This document shows positions 19,059 through 27,344 of a stretch of DNA of 64,000 nt, in pieces; the first letter of the stretch is position 1; each line of letters opens with the position of its first letter. A model generated the notes under the pieces. The model was not told the origin of the DNA. It saw only the letters and a list, made by a program, of their open reading frames with translations, and ran no database searches. This DNA is from Metabacillus malikii (GTDB lineage Bacteria; Bacillota; Bacilli; Bacillales; Bacillaceae): the NCBI RefSeq assembly GCF_030813355.1, contig NZ_JAUSUD010000008.1:105276-169275 (forward strand), in the 5' to 3' direction. The position numbers and the translations under genes are program-made.

Positions 19059-19210
19059 TAAATGGTAGGGTTCGAGCTAATTGCAATATACATGCGGAAT
19101 GCTTCAATAAGGTGATATTCATGCAGCACTTCACACCCAGGAATTCGAATATCCAATTTTCTTAAAGTGATGCTTGTCTTAGAATGTCGTATTTCTGAGA
19201 ATTTATTTTA
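19059..19210 (-). other. Coding-like remnant of an unrecognised gene
   Basis: On the minus strand an open frame bounded by stops and lacking a start codon includes SITLRKLDIRIPGCEVLHEY and HLIEAFRMYIAISSNP. The amino-acid composition is protein-like, but the family is not recognised. It may be the last piece of a decayed gene. The rest of 18864-19220 shows no gene. Confidence 0.25.
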
Positions 19211-19262
19211 ATTTTTTCTATCGTTATAGAAAACGATGTGATATTATAAAAAGTGCATTAAT

Positions 19263-19678
19263 TGGAAAGCTATTAATTTAACCTATTTGAGTCTTTCCAA
19301 GCAGATAATTTTTGACCACTTCCCTCAGGGAGTTAAGGCCATACGGACAGCCGGGTCAAATGCCGATTGGCAACTTTAGTTGCCTTATTGATTGAGTTAA
19401 AAGCTCAAATTTTATAAGTTGGTTACTTTACAACCAGTGCATATGCACATCAACTTGTGAAACGGTCAATAAGAGTGGAAAAAGTAATTATTTGCTATAT
19501 AGACTCTGATCAATAATTGATATTCTTAAATATTAAAGTGATTCTTTCCCATTATTACGGTCATAAATAGATAAATTCAGAGGGCTTTCGCCTTTCTTTA
19601 TCTATTTATCTTTAATATTTTAAGTTTATCGGAAAACAAGTGTGATGCGCTGTAATGCGTGTTTACACTTGTTTTTTT
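19263..19678 (+). ncRNA. Unidentified multi-hairpin structured leader RNA upstream of the polyamine genes
   Basis: About 400 nt with dense pairing potential and locally higher GC. Helices seen: TTGGAAAG/CTTTCCAA (19263-19300); TTTGACC/GGTCAAA (19311-19360) enclosing TCCC-TCA-GGGA and GGC/GCC hairpins; GGCAAC/GTTGCC (19369-19384), which competes with TGCC/GGCA (19361-19372); a branched unit closed by AAGTTG/CAACTT and holding GTGCATATGCAC (19417-19456); TAAATATTAAAG/CTTTAATATTTTA enclosing AAATAGATAAA/TTTATCTATTT (19527-19622); and finally a strong terminator. A second GGTCAA at 19464-19469 could compete for the 19312-19317 strand. The design (alternative pairings ending in a terminator about 120 nt before the start codon) suggests a cis-regulatory RNA, but a stand-alone small RNA is also possible. 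No match to riboswitch cores I know. Confidence 0.6.
19633..19678 (+). terminator. Intrinsic terminator at the end of the structured leader
   Basis: AACAAGTGT (19635-19643) pairs with ACACTTGTT (19665-19673), with an inner GCGC/GCGT helix, followed by a T7 run. It stands alone 119 nt upstream of the dehydrogenase gene with no gene in front, which points to attenuation or a separate small RNA. Confidence 0.88.
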
Positions 19679-19796
19679 GTTTTAGGATTATGACAATATT
19701 CCTTTTTCCTACAAACATCACAAGTGGCGTTACTTCTTTTTTGTAAGTTGTTCTGAAGTACTGCATTAAAAATTTATATAGTTAGGAGATAGTAAT

Positions 19797-21035
19797 ATGG
19801 GGAAAGCTCTGATAATTGGTTGTGGTGGAGTGGCATCTGTAGCCATCCACAAATGTGTTCAAAACAGTGAGGTATTTGAAGAAATTTGTATCGCTAGCCG
19901 CACAAAATCTAAATGTGATGATTTAAAAGCAAAGCTAGATGGTGGTAAAACGAAGATTACGACTGCACAAGTCGATGCTAATAACGTTGATGAACTGATT
20001 GCATTAATTGAAGAGGTTAAGCCGGATATCGTTATGAACTTAGCACTTCCATATCAAGATTTAACAATTATGGATGCTTGTCTTGCAACGAAAACACACT
20101 ACATGGATACAGCAAACTACGAGCCTGAAGACACAGCAAAATTCGAATATAAATGGCAATGGGATTACCGTGAACGTTTTGAAAAAGCAGGTATTACTGC
20201 ATTACTAGGTAGCGGTTTTGACCCAGGTGTTACGGGTGTATTCTCTGCATATGCCCTAAAGCATTATTTTGATGAAATTGAATATATCGATATTCTAGAT
20301 TGTAATGGTGGCGATCATGGCTACCCATTCGCTACAAACTTTAACCCTGAAATTAACATTCGTGAAGTTTCCGCTAATGGACGTTACTGGGAAAATGGTG
20401 AATGGATCGAAACAGAGCCGATGGAAGTTAAACGTGTTTATAACTTCCCTGAAGTTGGCGAAAAGGATATGTATTTGCTATACCATGAAGAGCTTGAATC
20501 TCTTGCTGTTAACATTCCAGGACTTAAGCGAATCCGCTTCTTCATGACATTCGGCGAAAGCTACTTAACACATTTAAGAGCTTTAGAAAATGTCGGCATG
20601 ACATCCATTGAACCAATTGAATTTGAAGGGCAACAAATTATCCCGCTACAATTTTTGAAGGCGGTTCTTCCTGACCCAGCAACACTTGGTCCTCGTACGG
20701 TTGGAAAAACTAATATTGGCTGTATTTTCAGAGGTAAAAAAGATGGAGAAGAGAAAACATACTATGTTTACAATGTTTGTGACCATCAAGCTTGTTATGC
20801 AGAAGTTGGTTCTCAAGCTGTCTCTTATACAACTGGGGTTCCTGCAATGATTGGCGCTGCTATGGTACTTACTGGAAAGTGGAACAAACCTGGTGTCTAT
20901 AACGTTGAAGAATTTGATCCAGATCCATTTATGGAAGAGTTGAACAAATGGGGACTTCCATGGGTAGAAGACTTTAATCCTGTTCTAGTTGATGATGAGT
21001 CTAATGCAAAAAAAGAAGCGGAGACAGTTCGATAA
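19797..21035 (+). CDS. Carboxynorspermidine/carboxyspermidine synthase, saccharopine-dehydrogenase family (412 aa)
   Basis: This enzyme condenses a diamine with aspartate semialdehyde and reduces the product with NADPH, giving carboxy(nor)spermidine. The N-terminus GKALIIGCGGVASVAIHKC is a Rossmann dinucleotide fold. LGSGFDPGVTGVFSAYALKH, NGGDHGYPFATNFNPEINIRE and CDHQACYAEVGSQAVSYTTG are characteristic of this subfamily. AGGAGATAG precedes the ATG. The decarboxylase gene begins at the next base, so the pair forms a complete alternative spermidine/norspermidine route that does not use decarboxylated SAM. The substrate diamine (putrescine or diaminopropane) cannot be read from sequence. Confidence 0.92.
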   Translation: MGKALIIGCGGVASVAIHKCVQNSEVFEEICIASRTKSKCDDLKAKLDGGKTKITTAQVDANNVDELIALIEEVKPDIVMNLALPYQDLTIMDACLATKTHYMDTANYEPEDTAKFEYKWQWDYRERFEKAGITALLGSGFDPGVTGVFSAYALKHYFDEIEYIDILDCNGGDHGYPFATNFNPEINIREVSANGRYWENGEWIETEPMEVKRVYNFPEVGEKDMYLLYHEELESLAVNIPGLKRIRFFMTFGESYLTHLRALENVGMTSIEPIEFEGQQIIPLQFLKAVLPDPATLGPRTVGKTNIGCIFRGKKDGEEKTYYVYNVCDHQACYAEVGSQAVSYTTGVPAMIGAAMVLTGKWNKPGVYNVEEFDPDPFMEELNKWGLPWVEDFNPVLVDDESNAKKEAETVR

Positions 21036-22163
21036 ATGAGGTTTGAGGAATTACCTACACCTTGTTATGTTGTCGATGCAGCTTCAATAGAAAAAAATCT
21101 TAAAATTCTAAATGGCGTTATGCAACGAACAGGAGCAAAGATTGTGTTGGCGCAGAAGGCATTTTCCATGACTACAATGTATCCCCTAATCGGAAAATAC
21201 TTAAGTGGCACAACCGCGAGTGGTTTATACGAAGCACGTCTTGGCTATGAGGAAATGGGCAAAGAAAATCATGTCTTTGCCCCCGCTTATCGTGAAGATG
21301 AAATTGACGAAATTATTTCAATTTGTGACCATATTATCTTTAATTCCTTCTCGCAATTAGAGAAATTTAAAGATAAGGCATTAAAGGCAGGCATTAAAGT
21401 CGGTCTTCGAATCAATCCAGAATGCTCAACACAAGTAGGTCATGAAATTTATGACCCGTGCTCTCCTGGTTCACGTTTCGGAGTCAAACAAGATGATTTC
21501 CAGCCTGACCTACTTGATGGTGTATCTGGACTACATTTTCATACTCTTTGCCAACAAAATTCCGATGATTTAGAAACTACTTTGAGAGCTGTCGAAGAAA
21601 AATTCGGGAAATGGTTACCTCAAATGGAGTGGATAAACTTTGGTGGTGGGCATCATATTACGAGAGATGATTATGATATTCCCAGATTAGAAGCTTGTAT
21701 TAGAAAGATGCAAGAACAATATAATTTGGAGGTCTATCTTGAGCCTGGAGAAGCCGTTGCCCTAAATGCAGGCTATCTCATAACATCAGTACTTGACCTC
21801 AATAAGAACGGTATTGATATCGCAATACTGGATACATCAGCTACATGCCATATGCCTGATGTATTGGAAATGCCTTATCGCCCACCTCTTCTTGGTTCAG
21901 GTGAACCTGGAGAAAAGCCATATACGTACCGTCTTGGAGGCCAGACATGTCTTACAGGTGATGTAATTGGTGATTATTCCTTTGACCAACCATTAAAAAG
22001 TGGTGACCGTTTAATATTTGAAGATATGGCAATATATACGATGGTAAAAACAAATACATTTAACGGTATGGCATTACCAGCAATCGCAGTCCAAGATAAA
22101 AGTGGAGACTGCCGTATCGTACGTGAATTTGGTTATCATGAGTTTAAAACAAGATTAGCTTAA
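21036..22163 (+). CDS. nspC: Carboxynorspermidine/carboxyspermidine decarboxylase (375 aa)
   Basis: This is a fold-type III PLP decarboxylase that converts carboxy(nor)spermidine to (nor)spermidine. K41 in VLAQKAFSM is the PLP lysine. INFGGGHHITRDDYD and YLEPGEAVALNAGY bind cofactor phosphate, DTSATCHMPDVLEMPYRPP and CLTGDVIGDY match the active-site segments of NspC. The start codon follows the upstream stop directly, so the genes are translationally coupled. A strong terminator lies 4 nt after the stop. Confidence 0.92.
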   Translation: MRFEELPTPCYVVDAASIEKNLKILNGVMQRTGAKIVLAQKAFSMTTMYPLIGKYLSGTTASGLYEARLGYEEMGKENHVFAPAYREDEIDEIISICDHIIFNSFSQLEKFKDKALKAGIKVGLRINPECSTQVGHEIYDPCSPGSRFGVKQDDFQPDLLDGVSGLHFHTLCQQNSDDLETTLRAVEEKFGKWLPQMEWINFGGGHHITRDDYDIPRLEACIRKMQEQYNLEVYLEPGEAVALNAGYLITSVLDLNKNGIDIAILDTSATCHMPDVLEMPYRPPLLGSGEPGEKPYTYRLGGQTCLTGDVIGDYSFDQPLKSGDRLIFEDMAIYTMVKTNTFNGMALPAIAVQDKSGDCRIVREFGYHEFKTRLA

Positions 22164-22166
22164 CTA

Positions 22167-22213
22167 TAAAAGGGTGTCTTCTAAACTATTGATTTAGAAA
22201 ACACCCCTTTTTA
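22167..22213 (+). terminator. Terminator after nspC
   Basis: AAAAGGGTGT-TTCTAAA pairs with TTTAGAA-ACACCCCTTTTT around a short loop, with a T5 run. Confidence 0.9.
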
Positions 22214-22284
22214 TATTTCTATTAATCAATAAAGTTGTTTTTGAACAGAGAAAGAAGTCCTCCTTATTGCTTGCTCGTTGAATA

Positions 22285-23178
22285 TCACAAAACCTCTTCT
22301 ACTTGTTTACTACTTTGACTTTTTTGCGGTTTCATAATTAAAATACCAATTCCACATAATAAGAGAATTACCCCAAGCCACGATGTAGATGTTAACTTTT
22401 CGCCTAAGAAGAAGACTCCTAAAAATGCAGCTGTTAACGGTTCTGCTAATGCCAAGGTCACTGCGGTAGAAGATGAAACCTTTGCTAACCCTTTTGCAAA
22501 TAAGAGATAAGCAACTCCGGTAGCTACAATACCAAGATGAAGACTCGTCGTCACTCCACTAACACTCAAAATCCATGACATATCAAATATAAATAATAAT
22601 GGAGCAAGGAAAATTGCACTCAAAATAAAAACAATGGCTACAACCGATAAAGAGGAATAACGTTCTACTAAACTTCTACTAACAACTGTATAACAAGCAA
22701 ATGTTAGTCCAGCACCTATAGCCATTAGTACACCGAATGGGTCGGCTTGTACAGACCCTTTAGTAATAAATAGCAATAGACAACCAAGAATAGATAAGCT
22801 TGTTGAATACCACCATATTTGTGTTGGTCTCTTCTTAAGGAAAATCCACTCAATTGCCCCAGATAAGATAGGTGCACTACCAATTGCTACAACTGTCCCA
22901 ATTGCAACTCCTGTCAAAGTCACAGCCGAAAAAAAGAATGGCTGGTAAAGGGCCATACATATAGAGGCAACTAAAGTTGTTTTTATTGGCCAATTCTTTA
23001 AGTCTAGTTTCCCTGTTAACAATACCATTATTAATAAAAAGCTACCACCAACAGCTAATCTAGTTGCACCAACAGCTATTGGATGTGCAGTATCCGGTGC
23101 TAGTGCTTGTGTCGTACCTGTTGTTCCCCAACATATCGCTGCAAATAATATAAAAAATGCGGGTAAGGTGTTTTTCAT
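22285..23178 (-). CDS. EamA-family (DMT) membrane transporter (297 aa)
   Basis: This is a ten-span drug/metabolite transporter made of two EamA repeats (about 5-135 and 150-285). AAICWGTTGTTQALAP in the first repeat and GVAYLLFAKGLAKVSSSTAV and LAEPLTAAFLGVFFLGEKL in the second are typical. AGAGGTGAT precedes the ATG at 23178. A LysR gene lies 55 nt upstream on the same strand, so the two may be cotranscribed. The solute is unknown; amino-acid or related metabolite efflux is common in the family. Confidence 0.88.
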   Translation of the reverse strand: MKNTLPAFFILFAAICWGTTGTTQALAPDTAHPIAVGATRLAVGGSFLLIMVLLTGKLDLKNWPIKTTLVASICMALYQPFFFSAVTLTGVAIGTVVAIGSAPILSGAIEWIFLKKRPTQIWWYSTSLSILGCLLLFITKGSVQADPFGVLMAIGAGLTFACYTVVSRSLVERYSSLSVVAIVFILSAIFLAPLLFIFDMSWILSVSGVTTSLHLGIVATGVAYLLFAKGLAKVSSSTAVTLALAEPLTAAFLGVFFLGEKLTSTSWLGVILLLCGIGILIMKPQKSQSSKQVEEVL

Positions 23179-23233
23179 CTCATCACCTCTTCAATTCTTA
23201 AGTTTATATAAAATACTGCAATAAACTCACCAA

Positions 23234-24112
23234 TCATTCCATTTGTTCAATAAACTTTTTTGCCCCTCGTGATAACGGAACACTTTTTAAATAACATATC
23301 CCGATTTGCCGCTTTGGTATGGGCTCCTCCAAATTAATTTCATATAAATCCCCTCTTTCTAAATATTCTCTTGTAAACTCTTTTATCACACATGAAATAC
23401 CTAAATTTATCTTCGTGAATTCTAATAGTAAGTCATAAGAGCCTAACTCAAATACTGGTGATAGTTGAAATCCCTGTTTTTGTAAAAACGCTTCAACATA
23501 CCTTCTTGAATTTGACTTTTTTTCAAGAAATATTAGTGGCATTTTTAATAGTTCATCAAATGTAATCGGCATCTCAGTTATTCGTTTATACTTATCTCCA
23601 CATACAAAAATATCTTGTATCTCCTTACATGGAATGACTTCGAGGTGTTCCTCCTTTACTGGTAAATTGCATATCCCTAGGTCAGCTTTTCCTGATTTAA
23701 TAAATGTTAGTATTTCAGTTGTTGTACCGTTTAAAATAGTTAACTTTATCCCTGGATATCTGAAGTGGAAATCCTCTAAATAGGGAAGTAAAAAGTAACG
23801 GGAAATTGTATCCCCTACTCCGATTCGTAATTCCCCTGTTTTCAGTTGTTTAAATTCTAAAATTTTATCTTCAGCTATATCAATAATTCCTAATGCCGAA
23901 CTTACATGTTCATTTAATAAATTACCTTCATTTGTTAAGGTAACGCCTTTGGATGTTCGGTGAAAGAGCTGAATATCAAGTTCTTTCTCCAGCTTAATTA
24001 TAGCTTGACTCACAGCAGACTGTGTCATAAATAGTTCCTGGGCTGCTTTCGAAAAACTTTTATTACGACTGACAACATGAAAGATCCGATAATAATCTAA
24101 CTTCCCAATCAT
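23234..24112 (-). CDS. LysR-family transcriptional regulator (292 aa)
   Basis: This has an N-terminal winged helix (residues 1-60, YRIFHVVSRNKSFSKAAQEL and QSAVSQAIIKLEKELDIQLF) and a substrate-binding domain (about 90-290, starting GELRIGVGDTISRYFLLPYL). It is similar to CysL/CbbR-type regulators. AGGAG lies 8 nt before the ATG. It is divergent from the CofE-like gene at 24241 and upstream of the EamA transporter, so it could control either side (inference). Confidence 0.9.
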   Translation of the reverse strand: MIGKLDYYRIFHVVSRNKSFSKAAQELFMTQSAVSQAIIKLEKELDIQLFHRTSKGVTLTNEGNLLNEHVSSALGIIDIAEDKILEFKQLKTGELRIGVGDTISRYFLLPYLEDFHFRYPGIKLTILNGTTTEILTFIKSGKADLGICNLPVKEEHLEVIPCKEIQDIFVCGDKYKRITEMPITFDELLKMPLIFLEKKSNSRRYVEAFLQKQGFQLSPVFELGSYDLLLEFTKINLGISCVIKEFTREYLERGDLYEINLEEPIPKRQIGICYLKSVPLSRGAKKFIEQME

Positions 24113-24240
24113 ATAAGTACTCCTTATATCTAGTATTATTAATATTAATTTTACTTATATCATTTATTAACTGTATAGTAAACATATAGTAATAAATTAA
24201 TACATAATTAGAGATGAACTCGATATGAGGAGCGATAATA

Positions 24241-25431
24241 GTGGAAAGAGTAGTTGGAACAGTTGTCCGCGGACTTAGAGGACCTATCATTAACAATGGT
24301 GATAATATAGAAGAAATCGTTGTAAATACAGTGTTACAAGCAGCAAAGAAAGGAAACTTTTCTATTGAGAATCGAGATATTGTAACGATTACAGAATCAA
24401 TCGTTGCTCGTGCACAAGGAAATTACGCAACAATTGATGATATTGCAACAGATGTAAATGCAAAATTTGGTGATGAAACGGTTGGTGTTATTTTCCCTAT
24501 CCTCAGCCGAAATCGCTTTTCTAACTGCTTACGTGGTATTGCAAAAGGTGTAAAGCGTATTGTATTAATGCTTAGTTACCCTTCTGATGAAGTTGGAAAT
24601 CACCTTGTTGATATTGAGGAACTAGATGCGAAAGGTGTAAATCCATGGACAGATGTCCTAACTGAGAGCGAATTTCGTAGTCATTTTGGCTATATTACAC
24701 ATCCTTTCACTGGCGTTGACTATATTGAGTATTATAAGGAATTAATTGAAGCAGAAGGTGCATCTTGTGAAGTCATCTTTTCTAATAACGCAAAGACAAT
24801 TTTAGATTACACGAAGTATGTGTTAACTTGTGATATCCATACTCGTACAAGAACAAAACGTATTCTAAAAAATAATGGTGCTGAAATTGTTTATGGCCTT
24901 GATGATCTATTAAAAGAGTCGGTTAACGGCAGTGGCTTCAATGAAGCTTACGGTTTGCTTGGGTCAAATAAAGCAACTGAAGAAAGTGTAAAGTTATTCC
25001 CAAACAACTGTCAACCAATTGTTGATGGGATACAAGCTAAAGTGAAGGAATTGACAGGTAAAACAATTGAAGTGATGATATATGGTGACGGAGCGTTCAA
25101 GGATCCAGTCGGTCAAATTTGGGAGCTAGCAGACCCTGTTGTCTCTCCGGCTTATACAGTTGGTCTTGATGGTACACCAAATGAAGTTAAGTTAAAGTAT
25201 TTAGCGGACAACAATTTCTCACATCTTCGTGGTGAGGAGTTAAAGCAAGCAATATCTAAATATATTGAAAACAAAAATGATGATTTAGTAGGCGCAATGG
25301 AAGCACAAGGAACAACTCCGCGTCGCTTAACAGATTTAATTGGTTCTTTATCGGACTTAACGTCAGGTAGTGGTGACAAAGGGACTCCATTCATCTATAT
25401 TCAAGGATATTTTGATAACTATACAAAATAA
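24241..25431 (+). CDS. CofE-like protein (F420-0:L-glutamate ligase family, 396 aa)
   Basis: The N-terminal 240 residues belong to the CofE (F420-0 gamma-glutamyl ligase) fold: RDIVTITESIVARAQGNYA, FPILSRNRFSNCLRGIAKG and DDLLKESVNGSGFNEAYGLL are family pieces. The C-terminal part is long compared with archaeal CofE (about 250 aa). It contains IEVMIYGDGAFKDPVGQIWE and GTPFIYIQGYFDNY, typical of the Firmicutes subfamily. The GTG start at 24241 follows GAGGAG by 8 nt. No other F420 biosynthesis gene is in the window, and Bacillaceae are not known F420 producers, so the substrate is probably a different acid to which glutamate is added (inference). LysR and EamA genes are divergent neighbours. 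Confidence 0.85.
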   Translation: MERVVGTVVRGLRGPIINNGDNIEEIVVNTVLQAAKKGNFSIENRDIVTITESIVARAQGNYATIDDIATDVNAKFGDETVGVIFPILSRNRFSNCLRGIAKGVKRIVLMLSYPSDEVGNHLVDIEELDAKGVNPWTDVLTESEFRSHFGYITHPFTGVDYIEYYKELIEAEGASCEVIFSNNAKTILDYTKYVLTCDIHTRTRTKRILKNNGAEIVYGLDDLLKESVNGSGFNEAYGLLGSNKATEESVKLFPNNCQPIVDGIQAKVKELTGKTIEVMIYGDGAFKDPVGQIWELADPVVSPAYTVGLDGTPNEVKLKYLADNNFSHLRGEELKQAISKYIENKNDDLVGAMEAQGTTPRRLTDLIGSLSDLTSGSGDKGTPFIYIQGYFDNYTK

Positions 25432-25445
25432 TAACAGGATTAAAA

Positions 25446-25471
25446 GTAAGCCTCTACAATGAGGCTTTTTT
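25446..25471. terminator. Terminator between convergent genes
   Basis: AAGCCTC pairs with GAGGCTT around TACAAT, followed by a T6 run on the plus strand. It reaches the stop codon of the convergent UDG-fold gene. Confidence 0.85.
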
Positions 25472-26210
25472 ATTTAATAAAATGCTCATATAATTGTCGT
25501 TTCATTGCCTCCTTATTTTGAGCGAATTGTTTATGACGGTGACCATTTCCTCCAGATGGATGTGGGAACCCACTCACAATATGTTCCTTGTCAAGATAAC
25601 CGTCCTCAGCAAGCGAGAATAGAACTCTTGAAACATTAATACCTAGCGGAATAATAAGAGGCTTCTCTATGTTCATTATTTCCTGGGCAAATTGCGTTAT
25701 AATATAATACTTAAGTAAATCGGTCCTTAATATGTCTGGTGTAGTACCATTGTAATTCTTGCCCTTATAAAAAACCGGATAGGAAAGGACTGATACTGTA
25801 TGGACGAGGCCATTTGCTTCGCCAAAAAGTTCATTCGTTGACTGTATTTTAAAATATTTGTGTAAATGTAGCTCATCTAACATTGTTGTCAAATTCTTCC
25901 TTAAGGGACCTGATAAACTCGCTCGTTTTTTTACATCTTGTAATATTTCCTCATCTGATTTTTCCCTACTAGCTGCCCTCACCGCTTCATAGGCTTGTTT
26001 CATCTGATAAAACCCTGGAGTTATCCCAACAATAACAACCTTTGCATGTTTATTTATATAGTCAAACGGCGCATAATAAATTTCTATACCCCTCTTTTCA
26101 TCCTTTTCAATTAAAAAGGTTTGGCTTTTCAGTGTCCTTTCATTCACTTCCTCTAATGAAGCAATTGCACTTTTGAATTGATGAAATTTTGAATGTTGGA
26201 CAATTCCCAT
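25470..26210 (-). CDS. Uracil-DNA-glycosylase-fold protein of unknown function (246 aa)
   Basis: The sequence resembles the UDG-like superfamily. KVVIVGITPGFYQMKQAYEA occupies the place of the catalytic-water loop, and VSGFPHPSGGNGHRHKQFA the place of the HPSP leucine loop. Between them is the Rossmann-like core with RPLIIPLGINVSRVL-type strand (KPLIIPLGINV here). ATG 26210 follows GGAGG by 7 nt; the upstream GTG/ATG extension is not supported. Canonical UDG residues (GQDPYH, HPSPLS) are not conserved, so base-excision activity is not assured. Confidence 0.7.
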   Translation of the reverse strand: MGIVQHSKFHQFKSAIASLEEVNERTLKSQTFLIEKDEKRGIEIYYAPFDYINKHAKVVIVGITPGFYQMKQAYEAVRAASREKSDEEILQDVKKRASLSGPLRKNLTTMLDELHLHKYFKIQSTNELFGEANGLVHTVSVLSYPVFYKGKNYNGTTPDILRTDLLKYYIITQFAQEIMNIEKPLIIPLGINVSRVLFSLAEDGYLDKEHIVSGFPHPSGGNGHRHKQFAQNKEAMKRQLYEHFIK

Positions 26211-26390
26211 GTTAAGTCCTCCAATTTTGTTTACCCTTCTTGATACAAGGTACCACCACATGATATTCGATTTAACATTAATTTTACAAATAATACCTTA
26301 TTTCTTAATATTCCAATTTTATAATAGAAGTGATTTTACATATACCTTTTTTATTTCCCACCTTAATCAAAAGTAAAAGGAGGAAAAAGA

Positions 26391-27062
26391 ATGTCCAACT
26401 CTCAAACTCACCTAGGTGTTTTTTCACTTTCTATATCAGGTATATTATTTGTATTATATCCTGCAATACGTCCTTTCTCTGATGAGAAAACTTTGCAAGG
26501 TGCTTCAGCTTTTGCTTCAAATGAGTGGCTACTAGCTCACTTACTAGCGATTTTTGCCTTTACCCTATTACCACTTGGAATATACAGTATTCATAGCTCC
26601 TTATTAAGGTCTAACTTAAGCACACTTACATACTGGGCCTTAATAAGTTGTATTATTGGAGTCGGGTTAACCCTTCCATTTTATGGAGGAGAAACATTTG
26701 GGTTACAAGCTATAGGCCAGGAGGCTTTCAATCAACAATCAGCAGATTTATTGAGTCAAGCTGAAGTAGTCCGTTCTGGAACTGGTCTAATATTATTTCT
26801 AGTAGGTTTATTGTTGCTTGCCCTATCATCGATTCTTGTAGCTATTGCTCTATGGAAGTCCTATGCCCATATGAAATGGTCTGGTATTCCACTTTCAATT
26901 GGAATGTTGTTATATATTCCTCAATTTTTCTTCAATCAACCCATCAGAGTTGCACACGGATTCTTAGTGGCAGTTGGTTGTGTCCTATTAGCAGTAACCC
27001 TCTGGAAAATAACCAAGGAAACAACGAACAATAAAGTAGACCAAAAAACAATGAACATTTAA
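26391..27062 (+). CDS. Multi-pass membrane protein of unknown function (223 aa)
   Basis: About six hydrophobic segments are visible (near residues 8-28, 45-68, 78-100, 130-155, 162-180 and 186-205), ending in a short polar tail. AAAGGAGGAAAAAG precedes the ATG. No family is recognised with confidence. It is flanked by its own terminator. Charged or catalytic motifs are absent. Confidence 0.75.
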   Translation: MSNSQTHLGVFSLSISGILFVLYPAIRPFSDEKTLQGASAFASNEWLLAHLLAIFAFTLLPLGIYSIHSSLLRSNLSTLTYWALISCIIGVGLTLPFYGGETFGLQAIGQEAFNQQSADLLSQAEVVRSGTGLILFLVGLLLLALSSILVAIALWKSYAHMKWSGIPLSIGMLLYIPQFFFNQPIRVAHGFLVAVGCVLLAVTLWKITKETTNNKVDQKTMNI

Positions 27063-27093
27063 TTGGCATGTATCACGAATCATTTTTTATTAG

Positions 27094-27122
27094 TCCGCCT
27101 TATAAATTGGGCGGTTTTCTTT
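27094..27122 (+). terminator. Terminator after the membrane protein gene
   Basis: CCGCC pairs with GGCGG around an AT loop, followed by TTTTCTTTT, about 35 nt past the stop codon. Confidence 0.8.
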
Positions 27123-27344
27123 TGTTTGTTTCTAAGTAAATGTTTTTTTATTACCTAGTAAGAATACTGGATACGAAATAAATAAGGGTAATAGCCTACT
27201 TGCTTATCCGTTGATAATATGAACTCCATTGAGAACCTCAACATTCCTTATACCTAAAAGCAACCTTGTATCAATTCTTACATACATGTAATATTCCCCT
27301 CATTTCAGGAAAACCTAGAAGGTAATAATAGGAGGAGAAAAGCA

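Noticed and set aside
19263..19678. Identification as a known riboswitch, 6S RNA, tmRNA or RNase P RNA
   Set aside because: None of the conserved core strings of these RNAs could be found in the segment.
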